A stretch of 64,000 nucleotides of DNA. Source: Microvirga massiliensis (GTDB lineage Bacteria > Pseudomonadota > Alphaproteobacteria > Rhizobiales > Beijerinckiaceae). Position 1 is the stretch's first letter. The number at the start of each line of letters is the position of its first letter. A model generated the notes under the pieces. That model ran no database searches. It saw only the letters and a program-made list of their open reading frames with translations, and was not told where the DNA came from. Both the position numbers and the translations under genes were made by a program. Where the stretch lies: positions 842,112 through 906,111 of the forward strand of contig NZ_LN811350.1 of the NCBI RefSeq assembly GCF_001006805.1, in the 5' to 3' direction. Positions 39,951 to 49,244 of this stretch are shown in pieces.

Positions 39951-40813
39951 GGCTTTTCGTCTTCGGATTCGGCTATACGGCGGCCCACCTCACGGAACGG
40001 ATGCGCGAGCGGTTCGCCACCGTTAGCGGCGTCGTGCAGACCGAGGAAAGCGCATCCGTCCTCAGGGCCCGGGGCCTCGAAATCTTCGTGGCCGGCCGGG
40101 ACGACGCCGCGATCCGCTCTGCGCTCCTCGCATCCGCGGCCCTCGTCGTCTCGGCACCGCCCGATTCCAGAGGCGATCCGGGCGCGAGGCTCCTCGGCGA
40201 GGCCATTGCTGAATCGGGCATCCGGTGGATCGGCTATCTCTCGACGACCGGCGTATACGGCGATTGCGGGGGGCGCTGGATCGACGAGACTGCGCCCGAG
40301 CGACCGCAGACGGAAGCCTCGAGGTCACGTCTCGCCGCGGAGAGGGAGTGGCTGCGCCTCGGCGAAGAGACCGGTCGGTCGACACAGGTCTTTCGTCTCT
40401 CCGGCATTTATGGACCTCAGCGAAACGCGCTCGCGAATCTGAGGAGGGGGACCGCCCGTCGGATCGTCAAGCCCGGGCAGGTCTTCAACCGGATCCATGT
40501 CGACGACATCGTTTCGACGCTGCTCGCCTCGATGAACCGACCGCGAGCGGGCGCCGTGTATAATCTCGCCGATGACGAGCCGGCTCCGCCTCAGGATGTC
40601 ATCGCCTATGCGGCGTCGCTGCTCGGCCGCGAGCCGCCACCCGAGATCCCTTTCGAAGAGGCCGCTCTCGGGCCCGTGGCGGCGCGGTTCTATGGCGAGA
40701 ACAAACGCATCGCCAATCGTCTCATCAAGGACGATCTCGGTGTGAAACTCGCCTATCCTAACTATCGCGAGGGCCTGAACGCCTTGTATGCGGCAGGCGA
40801 AGGCCGCGCGTGA
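39947..40813 (+). CDS. NAD(P)-dependent SDR/epimerase-like protein (YeeZ-type)
   Basis: The 288-aa product is an extended short-chain dehydrogenase-like protein opening with [12 protein letters not shown], a degenerate nucleotide-binding loop. Then come [15 protein letters not shown] with the Ser/Thr-Tyr region, [12 protein letters not shown] and [14 protein letters not shown]. It resembles NAD-dependent epimerases of the YeeZ group, whose substrate is not known to me. The start overlaps the queG stop by 4 bp (ATGA), so it is coupled to queG. Confidence 0.85.
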   Translation: MRLFVFGFGYTAAHLTERMRERFATVSGVVQTEESASVLRARGLEIFVAGRDDAAIRSALLASAALVVSAPPDSRGDPGARLLGEAIAESGIRWIGYLSTTGVYGDCGGRWIDETAPERPQTEASRSRLAAEREWLRLGEETGRSTQVFRLSGIYGPQRNALANLRRGTARRIVKPGQVFNRIHVDDIVSTLLASMNRPRAGAVYNLADDEPAPPQDVIAYAASLLGREPPPEIPFEEAALGPVAARFYGENKRIANRLIKDDLGVKLAYPNYREGLNALYAAGEGRA

Positions 40814-40833
40814 GACGCGCACAGGTCGTCCTG

Positions 40834-41877
40834 TCAGGCGGCGTGGCGGTCCGCCGTCGCCCCGAAATGGCCGATATAGCGCTGGTTGATCGCCGAGACG
40901 GGGAGGATCACCAGCACGTCGGTGGTGCCGAACTGGCGATCAATCACCGCTCCCTCGCCGAAGCTCGCGCCCAGTCGGAGATAGCCCTTGATCAGGGGAG
41001 GCAACGCGTGGAGCGCCGCTTTTGGATTGATGGCTTCCTTGGCGAGGAGATCCATTGACGTTGCCCGCTCGGGGAGCGCTTTCGCGCGCCACTCTTCAGG
41101 AGCGCGGGCATGATGATGAAGGAAACTCAGAGGAAGTGCGAGCTGGCTGGGATCGGTGCCCTCGAGGCTCGCGCAGCCGATCATCACGTCGATCCGGTGA
41201 TGGAGCACATAGCTCCAGATCCCGTGCCAGAGCAGTTCCACGGTGCGCTTGTTGCGATAGGGCTTGAGCACGCAGGAGCGTCCGAGCTCCAGGAAGCGCA
41301 GATCCGGATGGGCGTCCAGAAGCGGCTGAAGGTCGTATTCGCTGCTCGTGTAGAAACCCCAGTGCCGATCCGCAACTTCCTGCCGAAGGAGACGGTAGGT
41401 TCCCACGACGCGCGGCTTCACAGGCCTGAACGGCTTTCGTTCGACATCGTGGTCCAGGACGAGGAGGTGGTCGCAGACGAAGTCGTAGTCATCGATGTCG
41501 CGCCGGGAAATCATCGAGGCGGCGTTCGGCGCCGCCGACATCTCCTCGTAGAAGACCTTGAAGCGAAGACGCTGGGCCTGTCGGATTTCCCTCGTCGTGG
41601 TCGCGAGGCGGACCTCCAGAGATCCGAGCCGGCCGAGGACCGGGTTCAGCGTTCCATGATTGCGGACCGGACGGTTCAGCCCCGGCAGCAGCCTGGTGCC
41701 GCCCGGTCCCTTTGGTGCGCGCCCGGAAGCGGGCGGCAGGCCCCGAGCATGCGGGCGGAAAGTCTCTGAGGACGTTTCGGAGATGAAGGACAAGTCTGAC
41801 AACCCCACGGGCGGGCCGCTCCGGCTCTTGCCGCGTATCCCAGCCAACCTTTGCCGGACACCATCATAGTCGTCCAA
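40834..41877 (-). CDS. OlsB-like GNAT acyltransferase (ornithine lipid biosynthesis family)
   Basis: The 347-aa product has a roughly 80-residue poorly conserved N-terminus, then the acyl-homoserine-lactone-synthase-like GNAT fold seen in OlsB: LEVRLATTTREIRQAQRLRFKVFYEEM (split), DIDDYDFVCDHLLVLD, VVGTYRLLRQEVA, FLELGRSCVLKPYRNKRTVELLWHG (split) and the C-terminal FGTTDVLVILPV. OlsB transfers 3-hydroxyacyl groups from ACP to ornithine; no olsA is nearby, so the substrate is inferred. The only early start is TTG at 41877. It is convergent with the SDR gene. Confidence 0.82.
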   Translation of the reverse strand: MDDYDGVRQRLAGIRGKSRSGPPVGLSDLSFISETSSETFRPHARGLPPASGRAPKGPGGTRLLPGLNRPVRNHGTLNPVLGRLGSLEVRLATTTREIRQAQRLRFKVFYEEMSAAPNAASMISRRDIDDYDFVCDHLLVLDHDVERKPFRPVKPRVVGTYRLLRQEVADRHWGFYTSSEYDLQPLLDAHPDLRFLELGRSCVLKPYRNKRTVELLWHGIWSYVLHHRIDVMIGCASLEGTDPSQLALPLSFLHHHARAPEEWRAKALPERATSMDLLAKEAINPKAALHALPPLIKGYLRLGASFGEGAVIDRQFGTTDVLVILPVSAINQRYIGHFGATADRHAA

Positions 41878-42010
41878 CGGTTTTGTGACAGCTCGTATCG
41901 TGCCCGCGAGGCGGCCCGCAACGCCGGAAACCTCCGTGGCGCGACCGATCTCTTACGGGCGCCCTGCCCGAGCGGCATGTCTTGCGAGCCGGCAAAGGTC
42001 TGGCTCGTGG

Positions 42011-42226
42011 TCAGGCCACGTTGGAAGCGCCGCCGTCGAGTTCCTGGTCCGATGATCGGATCGATCTCAGCTGCGCCTCCAGCTCGATAGCCTTCTCCTG
42101 AAGCCTGCGGCATGTCCCCTCGAGACGAAGACAGTCCCGCAGGAGCATTACCGATGCCCCGAGCGCCAAGGTCGTGATGGCCGCCAATGGCGCGACGAGC
42201 GCCTCCAGCGGAAGAAATTCCCCCAT
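42011..42226 (-). CDS. small membrane protein with coiled-coil tail (71 aa)
   Basis: The 71-aa product has one hydrophobic helix (LVAPLAAITTLALGASVMLL) followed by a charged, heptad-like stretch (LRLEGTCRRLQEKAIELEAQLRS split) and a short polar end. I do not recognise it. There is no strong ribosome site before the ATG at 42226, and a longer frame is open upstream. It may be a real small inner-membrane protein. Confidence 0.45.
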   Translation of the reverse strand: MGEFLPLEALVAPLAAITTLALGASVMLLRDCLRLEGTCRRLQEKAIELEAQLRSIRSSDQELDGGASNVA

Positions 42227-42600
42227 TGCAGTCCCGGTGTCAGCCTTCCCACGGAGAGCAATGGCAGCGAGATCTGAAGAACGACTTGAGAAAGGCGGTT
42301 TGCGGGGCGTAACCGGATTCGTCGACGTGGCGGCAAAGGGCGTCACCCCCGGTTAAGCAACGCTGGCCCCTAACGCCCCGCGAGGGCAGGGGGATGGCGA
42401 ACGGAGCGACATGACTTCGTTCGACGCTCACTCGCGGGTGTTTACGAGCGGGCAACCACTGCAGCGACTAAGCTCCTGCCGGCCGTGAAATCGGGTGACG
42501 CGCCAAGCAGCCGCATCTGATGTCCAATGCCGGATTCCTCAGGAACTTGCTCTCGCGCGGAAGTGTTGACCGACCATTCCGACCGAACCTGGAGATGCTC
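42227..42600. other. 374-bp gap, nothing recognised
   Basis: No convincing gene, repeat or hairpin stands out. It should include the promoter of the exported protein gene starting at 42601. Confidence 0.35.
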
Positions 42601-43005
42601 ATGCGGTCAGCCGTGTTCCTGTTCGCTGGGGCTTTCTGCAGTCTTTCGGCAGTCCCCGTCGCCGCATCGCCTTGCAGTGACGGAATTCGTGCTCTCGAGG
42701 TGCGAGTCGATAACGCGGCGACGGAATCGATTTCCGTATCGACATCAGGAAAGGCAGTCGCTGCATCCCGCGAAGGTAAAGGCGAGCACATGGAGGGACG
42801 CCCGGCGGAAGCGGCCACGCCGGAACCGGCTTCGCCTGGACTGGATGCCAAGACAGGTCAGGCTGCTGAACTCGGCGGTGGAGACAATGTCATGCAGGCA
42901 AGAGCGATATTGAATCGGGCCAAGGCGCTCGATCAGGAGGGCAACGCTGCAGCCTGCCAGGAAGCTCTCGCCGAAGCGCAGCGGCAACTCGACCTGAAAC
43001 AATGA
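42601..43005 (+). CDS. small exported hypothetical protein (134 aa)
   Basis: The product has a clear signal peptide (MRSAVFLFAGAFCSLSAVPVAAS) and then a Ala/Glu/Gly-rich, probably flexible region. The C-terminal helix pattern (MQARAILNRAKALDQEGNA, then CQEALAEAQRQLDL) has two Cys residues overall. It is likely periplasmic. I do not recognise a family beyond this. The ATG at 42601 follows GGAG by 6 bp. It precedes the iorAB genes by 117 bp on the same strand. Confidence 0.65.
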   Translation: MRSAVFLFAGAFCSLSAVPVAASPCSDGIRALEVRVDNAATESISVSTSGKAVAASREGKGEHMEGRPAEAATPEPASPGLDAKTGQAAELGGGDNVMQARAILNRAKALDQEGNAAACQEALAEAQRQLDLKQ

Positions 43006-43122
43006 TCGGACGGTAAATCCCGGACTATGGGTCTGAGCTGGAGCCGATCTGAGCATCCCGATGATCCGTGAGGCCCAGTCCCTTCGCCGAGACCACAGAG
43101 AATGACCTGACAGGACATTGTC

Positions 43123-43593
43123 ATGACGACACTCATCGTGAACGGTATCACGCACTCCTATGATGGCGATCCGGAGATGCCGCTTCTCTGGTACCTGCGC
43201 GACGAGCTCGGGCTCACCGGCACCAAGTTCGGATGCGGGATCGCACAATGCGGAGCCTGCACCGTGCATCTCGGCGGTAGCGCGGCACGCGCCTGTGTCA
43301 CGCCGATGGCGGCCGTCGAGGGCATGGAGATTACAACCATCGAAGGTCTGTCTCCGGACGGCAACCACCCTGTGCAGGTCGCTTGGCGCGATCTCAATGT
43401 TGCGCAATGCGGTTACTGCCAGGCAGGACAGATCATGCAGGCGGTGTCGCTTCTGAAGAACACGCCGAATCCGTCCGACGACGACATCGACACCGCGATG
43501 GGCGGGAATATCTGCCGATGCGGCACGTATCCGCGCATTCGCGCCGCGATCAAGAGAGCGGCCAGCAAAGATACGAAAGGAGCCCGGCTATGA
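43123..43593 (+). CDS. iorA: isoquinoline 1-oxidoreductase-type small subunit (2Fe-2S)
   Basis: This is the iron-sulfur subunit of a xanthine-oxidase-family molybdenum hydroxylase. The 156-aa product has the plant-type 2Fe-2S motif [16 protein letters not shown] in the N-terminal half, and the helical domain with [11 protein letters not shown] and [11 protein letters not shown] binding the second cluster. It passes electrons from the molybdenum subunit to an external acceptor, often a cytochrome. The stop overlaps the start of iorB (ATGA). The true substrate is not necessarily isoquinoline; many family members oxidise aldehydes. Confidence 0.92.
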   Translation: MTTLIVNGITHSYDGDPEMPLLWYLRDELGLTGTKFGCGIAQCGACTVHLGGSAARACVTPMAAVEGMEITTIEGLSPDGNHPVQVAWRDLNVAQCGYCQAGQIMQAVSLLKNTPNPSDDDIDTAMGGNICRCGTYPRIRAAIKRAASKDTKGARL

Positions 43594-45887
43594 CGCATCA
43601 CTCGGATTCCGCGACACGGATCGTGAATGTCAGCCGGCGCGGCTTTCTCGCCGGAATGGCTGCCGGAGCATTCATCCTCGCCGTAACGGGCGCGCAGAGA
43701 GTGCGCGCACAGGAGAAGAAGTTCGGGGCCGATGCGATGCCGCATGGCTGGCGCGATGACCCGAAGATCTTCATCGCCATCGATCCGGACGGCACCGTCA
43801 CCGTGACCTGCCATCGTCAGGAGATGGGCCAGGGCGTGCGTACGTCGATTGCCATGGTGATTGCCGACGAGCTCGAAGCCGATTGGTCCAAGGTGCGCGT
43901 CGTGCAGGCCTATGCCGACGAAGCCCATTTCGGCAATCAGGACACGGACGGCTCCCGCTCGCTGCGCCACCAATTCATGCCAATGAGGCGCGCGGGTGCG
44001 GCTGCACGAACCATGCTCGAGCAGGCCGCGGCCAAGCAATGGGGTGTACCGATTGCGCAGGTGAAGGCCGGCCATCACGCGGTCGTGCATGAGGCCACGC
44101 AGCGAACGCTGGGTTATGGCGAACTCGCAGCCGCAGCGGCGGATCTGCCGGTCCCCTCACGCGAGAGCCTAAAGCTCAAGGACCCATCCGCTTTCCGCTA
44201 CATCGGCCGAGACACGATCAGCCTCGTCGACAACCGCGATATCACGACCGGCAAGGCGATCTACGGGATCGACGCGCGTGCGGAAGGCATGCTGCACGCC
44301 GTTATCGCTCGCCCGCCGGTCTATGGCGGTGCAGTAGCCTCCTACGATGCTACGGAAACCATGAAGGTGCCGGGCGTCGTCAAGGTCGTGAAGATCGACC
44401 GTCCCGCCGTCCCCTCCGAGTTCCAGCCGATCGGTGGAGTCGCCGTCATCGCAAGGAACACGTGGGCCGCGATCCGTGGGCGCGAGAAGCTGAAGATCAC
44501 GTGGGACGACGGCCCGAATGCCGGCTATTCGTCCGATAGCTACAAGGCCGAACTTGAGGCGGCGGCCCGCAAGCCCGGCAAGGTCATTCGGAACGAAGGC
44601 GACGTCGACGAGGCGATGGCCAAGGCGGCGAAGCGCGTCACGGCCGAGTATTACATCCCGCATCTCGCACAGGCCCCGATGGAGCCTCCGGCCGCGCTCG
44701 TTCAGATCAAGGATGGGCGCTGCGAAGCCTGGGCCTGCGTTCAGGCGCCCCAGGTCACGCGCACGCGCCTCGCCGAGAAGCTCGGACTGCCCGAGGACAA
44801 GGTCAAGGTGAACGTGACGCTGCTCGGCGGAGGCTTTGGGCGAAAGTCCAAGCCTGACTTCGTGCTCGAGGCAGGCCTCCTGAGTCAGGCGATGGACGGC
44901 GCGCCGGTGCAGGTGACCTGGACGCGGGAGGACGACCTGCATCACAGCTTTTATCACACGGTGTCCATCGAGCATCTCGAAGCCGGTCTCGACGAGCGCG
45001 GCCTGCCGGCGGCTTGGCTCCACCGCACGGTTGCGCCGACGATCGGATCGATCTTCGCACCGGATCCGAAGCACGAACTCCCGATGGAACTCGGCATGGG
45101 AGTGACGAACATGCCGTTCGCCATTCCTAACATTCGCAGCGAGAATCCCGAAGCTCAGGCCCATGTCCGCATCGGCTGGTATAGGTCGGTGTCCAACATT
45201 CCGCACGCCTTCGCGATCCAATGCTTCGTGTCCGAGCTCGCGCATGCCGCTGGCCGGGATCCGAAGGATTATCTCCTCGACGTGATCGGGCCGGCCCGCC
45301 TCATCGATCCGACGGAGCAGGGGGATGTCTGGAACTACGGCGAGGATCCGAGGCTGTATCCGATCGATACCGGTCGGCTGCGCCGCGTCGTCGAGACGGC
45401 CGCCAAGGGAATCGGATGGGGCCGTCAGCTCCCGAAAGGCCGGGGACTCGGGATCGCGGGGCATTACAGCTTCGTGACCTATGCGGCCGTGGCCGCGGAA
45501 GTCGATGTCGGCGGTGACGGCAAGCTTGCGATCCCGCGCGTCGACATCGCCGTCGATTGCGGTCCGCAGGTCAACCCGGATCGCATTCGTGCGCAGATGC
45601 AGGGCGCGGTGGTCATGGGCGTCGGAATGGCGAATGCGTCCGAAATCTCGTTCCGAAACGGGCGCGCCGAGCAGGACAATTTCGACAGCTACATGGTGCC
45701 GCGCATTTTCGACGCACCGAAGGAGATCAATGTCCACCTCATACCCGGCGAGAGTTACGCGCAACCTCTGGGCGGTGTCGGTGAACCCGGACTGCCGCCG
45801 GTGATGCCCGCCATTCTCAATGCCGTGTTCGCCGCGACGGGAAAGAGAATTCGACAGGTTCCGATCGGAGACCAGTTGCGCGCGTGA
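43590..45887 (+). CDS. iorB: isoquinoline 1-oxidoreductase-type large subunit (molybdopterin)
   Basis: The 765-aa product has an N-terminal twin-arginine signal ([17 protein letters not shown]), so the folded enzyme with iorA is exported to the periplasm. Family blocks include [16 protein letters not shown], the GGGFGRK molybdopterin loop and [17 protein letters not shown] with the catalytic Glu. It hydroxylates an N-heterocycle or aldehyde; the substrate cannot be read from sequence. The start is fixed by the 4-bp overlap with iorA. No maturation (XdhC/CoxF-like) or cytochrome gene is adjacent, which is unusual for these operons. Confidence 0.92.
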   Translation: MTHHSDSATRIVNVSRRGFLAGMAAGAFILAVTGAQRVRAQEKKFGADAMPHGWRDDPKIFIAIDPDGTVTVTCHRQEMGQGVRTSIAMVIADELEADWSKVRVVQAYADEAHFGNQDTDGSRSLRHQFMPMRRAGAAARTMLEQAAAKQWGVPIAQVKAGHHAVVHEATQRTLGYGELAAAAADLPVPSRESLKLKDPSAFRYIGRDTISLVDNRDITTGKAIYGIDARAEGMLHAVIARPPVYGGAVASYDATETMKVPGVVKVVKIDRPAVPSEFQPIGGVAVIARNTWAAIRGREKLKITWDDGPNAGYSSDSYKAELEAAARKPGKVIRNEGDVDEAMAKAAKRVTAEYYIPHLAQAPMEPPAALVQIKDGRCEAWACVQAPQVTRTRLAEKLGLPEDKVKVNVTLLGGGFGRKSKPDFVLEAGLLSQAMDGAPVQVTWTREDDLHHSFYHTVSIEHLEAGLDERGLPAAWLHRTVAPTIGSIFAPDPKHELPMELGMGVTNMPFAIPNIRSENPEAQAHVRIGWYRSVSNIPHAFAIQCFVSELAHAAGRDPKDYLLDVIGPARLIDPTEQGDVWNYGEDPRLYPIDTGRLRRVVETAAKGIGWGRQLPKGRGLGIAGHYSFVTYAAVAAEVDVGGDGKLAIPRVDIAVDCGPQVNPDRIRAQMQGAVVMGVGMANASEISFRNGRAEQDNFDSYMVPRIFDAPKEINVHLIPGESYAQPLGGVGEPGLPPVMPAILNAVFAATGKRIRQVPIGDQLRA

Positions 45888-45942
45888 GCGGGTGCGCGCC
45901 GAGCAGATTCCTGTGTAGAGCCTATGTGATTTAGCTCCGTGG

Positions 45943-46110
45943 CTCACCCCTCACCCGCCCCTTGGGGCGACCCACAAGGGGCGGGGTGAAGGTAGATTTG
46001 GGTTCGTTCTGCCAAATTGGGGCGAGCTCTCCCACAGGAGGCGAGGTGATATTCGAGCTGCCGCCGCTTCACCTCTCCCTCGATGGGCGAGGCGTCCGGG
46101 GGAGGGTGGC
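45943..46110. repeat. dispersed intergenic repeat, family B, copy 2
   Basis: The core 45999-46035 is the reverse complement of 9401-9437 with one mismatch in 37 bases. It is flanked by CTCACCCGCCCCTTGGGG and its complement CCCACAAGGGGCGGGGTGA, giving a long potential hairpin. It fills most of the gap between iorB and the dioxygenase gene. Confidence 0.75.
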
Positions 46111-46167
46111 GGCGCCAACTCTGGCGGTGATGCCATCGTGCAGAAAGCCACCCTCTCCGGATCAGTC

Positions 46168-46797
46168 CTACCGCCCGAAGATGCCCTTGAACATCTGCTG
46201 CCACTTGTTGCGGTTCTTCTTGCGGTCGAGTTCCTCCGCGCTCGTGACCCAGGCCACCTGGACGACCTTGCGTTCGCCGGTGAAGGGCTGGTGTCCGTGC
46301 CAGGAATTGTCCGACCGGAGAAAGGCGAACACCGTGCCCATGGTAGGCGGAACCTCGGCCGCGTAGGGCTCGAAGTTCTTCTCGTCATAGAGAACGCGCA
46401 GCCGCCCCGAGCCGCCAGTGTCCCATTCGTCGTTCATGTAGACGAGCAAGGTCATGACCTTCGAGGGGCCGTCGGTATGGATACGCCCGTCCTTGGCCTG
46501 TGACAGCTTCCGGATCGTCGTCAGGCGCGGGTAGGGATGGAGGTCCTTGCCGAACTTCTTCGACAGCTCCTCGGTGAACTCCTCGCTCTCCAGCTCATCC
46601 ACGAGAGCCTTGAAGCGCCCCTTGAGGTCGACCTCGTTGACGGTCAGATAACCCGGCTTGGTGATGTCCGGGAAATCCCGCTTCAGGTCCGGGATAGCGT
46701 CCTCTTTGAGGACACCGGAACCGAGGAAGAAGGAGTAGGGCTCGCGTGAGAGGGGTGCCTGGCGCACCGCCTCGGGATTCAGGACAGAGAAAGCCAT
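46168..46797 (-). CDS. 2OG-Fe(II) oxygenase (prolyl 4-hydroxylase-like)
   Basis: The 209-aa product has the double-stranded beta-helix of 2-oxoglutarate dioxygenases. The iron ligands appear as RIHTDG (HxD) and SWHGHQPF, with a following RKVVQVAWV block for 2-oxoglutarate. MTLLVYMNDEWDTGGSGRLRVL is the typical core strand pair of the P4H-like family. The C-terminal tail is very basic (ELDRKKNRNKWQQMFKG). The substrate is unknown. Confidence 0.87.
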   Translation of the reverse strand: MAFSVLNPEAVRQAPLSREPYSFFLGSGVLKEDAIPDLKRDFPDITKPGYLTVNEVDLKGRFKALVDELESEEFTEELSKKFGKDLHPYPRLTTIRKLSQAKDGRIHTDGPSKVMTLLVYMNDEWDTGGSGRLRVLYDEKNFEPYAAEVPPTMGTVFAFLRSDNSWHGHQPFTGERKVVQVAWVTSAEELDRKKNRNKWQQMFKGIFGR

Positions 46798-46932
46798 CGA
46801 TCATTCGCCTGCGAAAGAATCGCCGGAGGCTAGGGGCAAGGGCGGAGAGAATCAACCGGGGCGGTTTCCGGTGCGTCAAAGGCAGCATGGCTGGATCGAG
46901 CAGCCTTGGCATTTTTTGGCTTTCGCCGCCCC

Positions 46933-47743
46933 TCACGCCGCCGCCGGCCGGCGATCGCTCTGGGCACGATAGGAGAGCGCCTCCGCGATGTGGATGCGCC
47001 GGACGCGGTCCTCACCGTCGAGATCGGCCAGCGTCCGCGCGACCTTCAGAACCCGATGGAAGCCGCGGGCTGAGAGCCGCATGGCGTCGGCGGCATCGCG
47101 GATCAGCGATACGCCTTCCGGATCGGGCCGAGCGATCTCCTCGACGAGGGGCGGCGGACAATGCGCATTGGAGCGGATGTCCTCGCGGCCGAGCGCGGCG
47201 AAACGCCGGATCTGCCGCTCGCGGGCCGCAGCGACCCGGCCCGCGACTTCCGCCGAGCCTTCCGTCGGCGGCGGCAGGATAAGATCCGCCGCCGTCACGG
47301 CCGGCACGTCGATGGAGAGATCCATGCGATCGAGGAGCGGCCCGGAGATGCGCGCCTGGTATTGCGCCATGCAGCGGTCGTTCGGCTGCCGCCGGCAGGC
47401 GAAGCCTGGCTCAGTGGCTTGGCCGCAGCGGCACGGATTCATGGCGGCGACGAGCTGGAACCGGGCCGGGTAGGTGACGCGCGCTTGCGCCCGCGCGATC
47501 ATCACCTCGCCGGTTTCGAGGGGCTGGCGCAAGGAATCGAGCACCTGCGGCTGGAACTCGGGAAGCTCGTCGAGGAAGAGCACGCCGTGATGCGCGAGCG
47601 ACACTTCACCCGGCCGCGCGCCGGTGCCGCCGCCGACGAGCGCCGCCATCGAGGCCGAGTGATGCGGCGCCCGGAACGGCCGGCGGTTCGAGAGCGCACC
47701 GTCCGGGAGCTGCCCCGCGACGGACTGAATCATCGAGACTTCG
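46933..47743 (-). pseudogene. comM: comM, 3' part (interrupted by mobile element)
   Basis: ComM is a YifB/magnesium-chelatase-like hexameric AAA+ helicase that promotes branch migration during natural transformation. This part encodes the last roughly 270 residues: RPFRAPHHSASMAALVGGG, the Walker B region HHGVLFLDELPEF, the Cys cluster MNPCRCG and the sensor region ISGPLLDRMDLSIDVP. It begins in mid-gene at the element junction with EVSMIQSVAG. Joined to the 5' part it gives an intact 512-codon frame, so the only visible damage is the insertion. An internal ATG at 47733 could start translation, but the product would lack Walker A. Confidence 0.93.
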
Positions 47744-47751
47744 AGGAGCTC
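47744..47751. repeat. target site duplication, left copy
   Basis: AGGAGCTC directly abuts the element's left end and is repeated at 51344-51351. Removing the element and one copy restores the comM frame. Confidence 0.95.
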
Positions 47752-47776
47752 CGGCCTTATGTAGCAAATGCACCAA
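47752..47776. repeat. left terminal inverted repeat of the IS1595-type element
   Basis: These 25 bp start CGGCCTTATG and end AAATGCACCAA. They are a perfect reverse complement of 51319-51343. Confidence 0.95.
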
Positions 47777-47837
47777 CTCCGAGACAGCCTTAAGCCTCTC
47801 AGATTGCTAGGTTATCCTCCGTTTTCAGGAGGGCAAC

Positions 47838-48272
47838 ATGAACGAGTTCGTCATCAGCGGCTTGGTGAAGCGCCGCGCCGAGATGGCCGGCGAGATCGAA
47901 CGCACCCAGGACCGGCTTGCGGAGTTGGTGAACGACCTTGAAGCCCTCGACAAGGTCATCCTCCAGTTCGACCCGAAATACGAGCTGGCGACCATCAAGG
48001 CGAAGGCGTTCCGGCCACCGGAGGATTGGTCGAAACGCGGCGAGATGAACCGCGTCGTCATGGGCATCCTCAGACAGGCCAAGGAGCCGCTTTCGACGCG
48101 GGATGTGGCCGCTGCCCTCATGAGGCGCCGGGCCTTGAATATGGGCGATGAGAAGCTGTTCCGGCTGATGACCCGCCGCGTCGGCGCGTCCCTCAGGGAC
48201 CGCCGCAACATGGGCGTCGTGCGGTCACTCAGCGGGCCGGGGATGTATAACCTCTGGGAGATCGCGCGGTGA
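47838..48272 (+). CDS. element passenger: coiled-coil plus winged-helix-like protein (144 aa)
   Basis: The 144-aa product has an N-terminal helical coiled-coil-like part (VKRRAEMAGEIERTQDRLAE, then LVNDLEALDKVI). Its C-terminal half looks like a winged helix (MNRVVMGILRQAKEPLSTRD, then MTRRVGASLRDRRNMGVVRS). I do not recognise a named family. AGGAGGG lies 6 bp upstream of the ATG, a strong ribosome site. It begins 62 bp inside the left inverted repeat and leads the passenger set. A DNA-binding role is inferred only from the predicted fold. Confidence 0.75.
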   Translation: MNEFVISGLVKRRAEMAGEIERTQDRLAELVNDLEALDKVILQFDPKYELATIKAKAFRPPEDWSKRGEMNRVVMGILRQAKEPLSTRDVAAALMRRRALNMGDEKLFRLMTRRVGASLRDRRNMGVVRSLSGPGMYNLWEIAR

Positions 48273-48489
48273 GCAGTGTGCCTCCGGGGCACCGTTGCCC
48301 CGCGCTCGTGGGGTTGCTTTTCCAGCGACCTCCCTCAATCATAGGGGTCTTGCTGGGGGGCAGGCCATTCTCGCGATTTCGCCAAAGCACGCGTATTACT
48401 ACTCGCTCAGAGTCCAGTCGCGCGTTGCAGTAGCAGACAGCTTTCGTCAGAAAATTGAGAAGTCGAGAAGGCCGAGCCCATGGCATGGG

Positions 48490-48936
48490 ATGGTCATAGG
48501 CTCTATAACCAAAGAAGCAATAGATTATTCTCGGCTGGAATGGCCTAAATTTTACTCCCAAGAAACGCATCTTGGCTTTTCAGAAAGTTGGGAAACTCTG
48601 TTTTACAAGTTTGCTCCGACCCCCTCGTTCTTTGATGTTGCTATCTGGCAACAAATCGGCGGTTCGGACGTTCTACAGGCGATGGCACTCGGCAAGCCCT
48701 CGGACGGCAAGACCCACTTAACCATAAATTGGGTTGAAAGGTCGTTTGCCCCGACCTACCTTCGGGGAGGCGCCCTCCTCCCTATCTTGGCGTGTGCGGA
48801 GGAGTATGCGAAGCTACTTGGATGCCAGCGCGTCCTCATAAAGAACCCGATTGACCCAACCAAGTACGCCCGGTACCGGTATGTTCCGTACCGGATACGC
48901 CGCGTAGCGGCGACCTATCTGTGCAAGGAACTTTGA
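48490..48936 (+). CDS. element passenger: GNAT-like protein
   Basis: From the ATG at 48490 the product has 148 aa. Its C-terminal half looks like a GNAT acyltransferase core: the LRGGALLPILACAEEYAKLL helix, a CQRVLIKNP strand and a YARYRYVPYRIRR block that could correspond to the terminal strands. The assignment is tentative. The frame is open from a TTG at 48295 and the extra 65 residues (ISPKHAYYYSLRVQSRV) also look partly protein-like, so the true start may be earlier. Codon use is less GC-rich than the surroundings. The 79-aa gene follows by 1 bp. Confidence 0.6.
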   Translation: MVIGSITKEAIDYSRLEWPKFYSQETHLGFSESWETLFYKFAPTPSFFDVAIWQQIGGSDVLQAMALGKPSDGKTHLTINWVERSFAPTYLRGGALLPILACAEEYAKLLGCQRVLIKNPIDPTKYARYRYVPYRIRRVAATYLCKEL

Positions 48937-48937
48937 G

Positions 48938-49177
48938 ATGGTTATGAGGCTCCCCACTGGGCAAGCGCCTGAGTCTGTTGAGGCGCCCGACGAGTTTCTG
49001 GATTTCTTCCGGGAGGGTCGTGCCCACGCCGCAAAGTTCTACGCGTCCGGGCGGAACACTTTGGTTGACCAGCTCTCACAGGACGAGTGGGAACAGTGGG
49101 ATGGTGCCGATGAGAAGGCGCTGGTGAGCGATCCTGACGGCATTGATCTTCAGGACGATGTCGAGCTGGCGGCTTAA
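48938..49177 (+). CDS. element passenger: small acidic protein (79 aa)
   Basis: The 79-aa product is acidic and soluble (APDEFLDFFREGRAHAAKFY, then LVDQLSQDEWEQWDGADEKA). I do not recognise a domain. AAGGAA before the ATG serves as ribosome site and also lies in the end of the preceding gene, so the two are coupled. A strong terminator follows 22 bp after the stop. Its acidic character and tight coupling to a GNAT-like gene could suggest a partner or antitoxin role, but nothing in the sequence shows this. Confidence 0.65.
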   Translation: MVMRLPTGQAPESVEAPDEFLDFFREGRAHAAKFYASGRNTLVDQLSQDEWEQWDGADEKALVSDPDGIDLQDDVELAA

Positions 49178-49198
49178 TACCGCCCAGCCTGTGATCGG

Positions 49199-49224
49199 AA
49201 GCCCGCCAGCTGGCGGGCTTTTTT
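49199..49224. terminator. terminator of the passenger set, shared with the convergent transposase
   Basis: The perfect palindrome GCCCGCCAGCTGGCGGGC (49201-49218), extended by AA and TT, is followed by six T residues. It works for the rightward genes and, through the flanking A residues, could also act on the leftward transposase transcript, whose gene ends at 49245. Confidence 0.85.
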
Positions 49225-49244
49225 GTTGCCCGCGGTGCACGGCG

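Noticed and set aside
44169..45947. A 592-codon leftward frame antisense to iorB
   Set aside because: iorB has full-length family motifs on the plus strand; the antisense frame has none.
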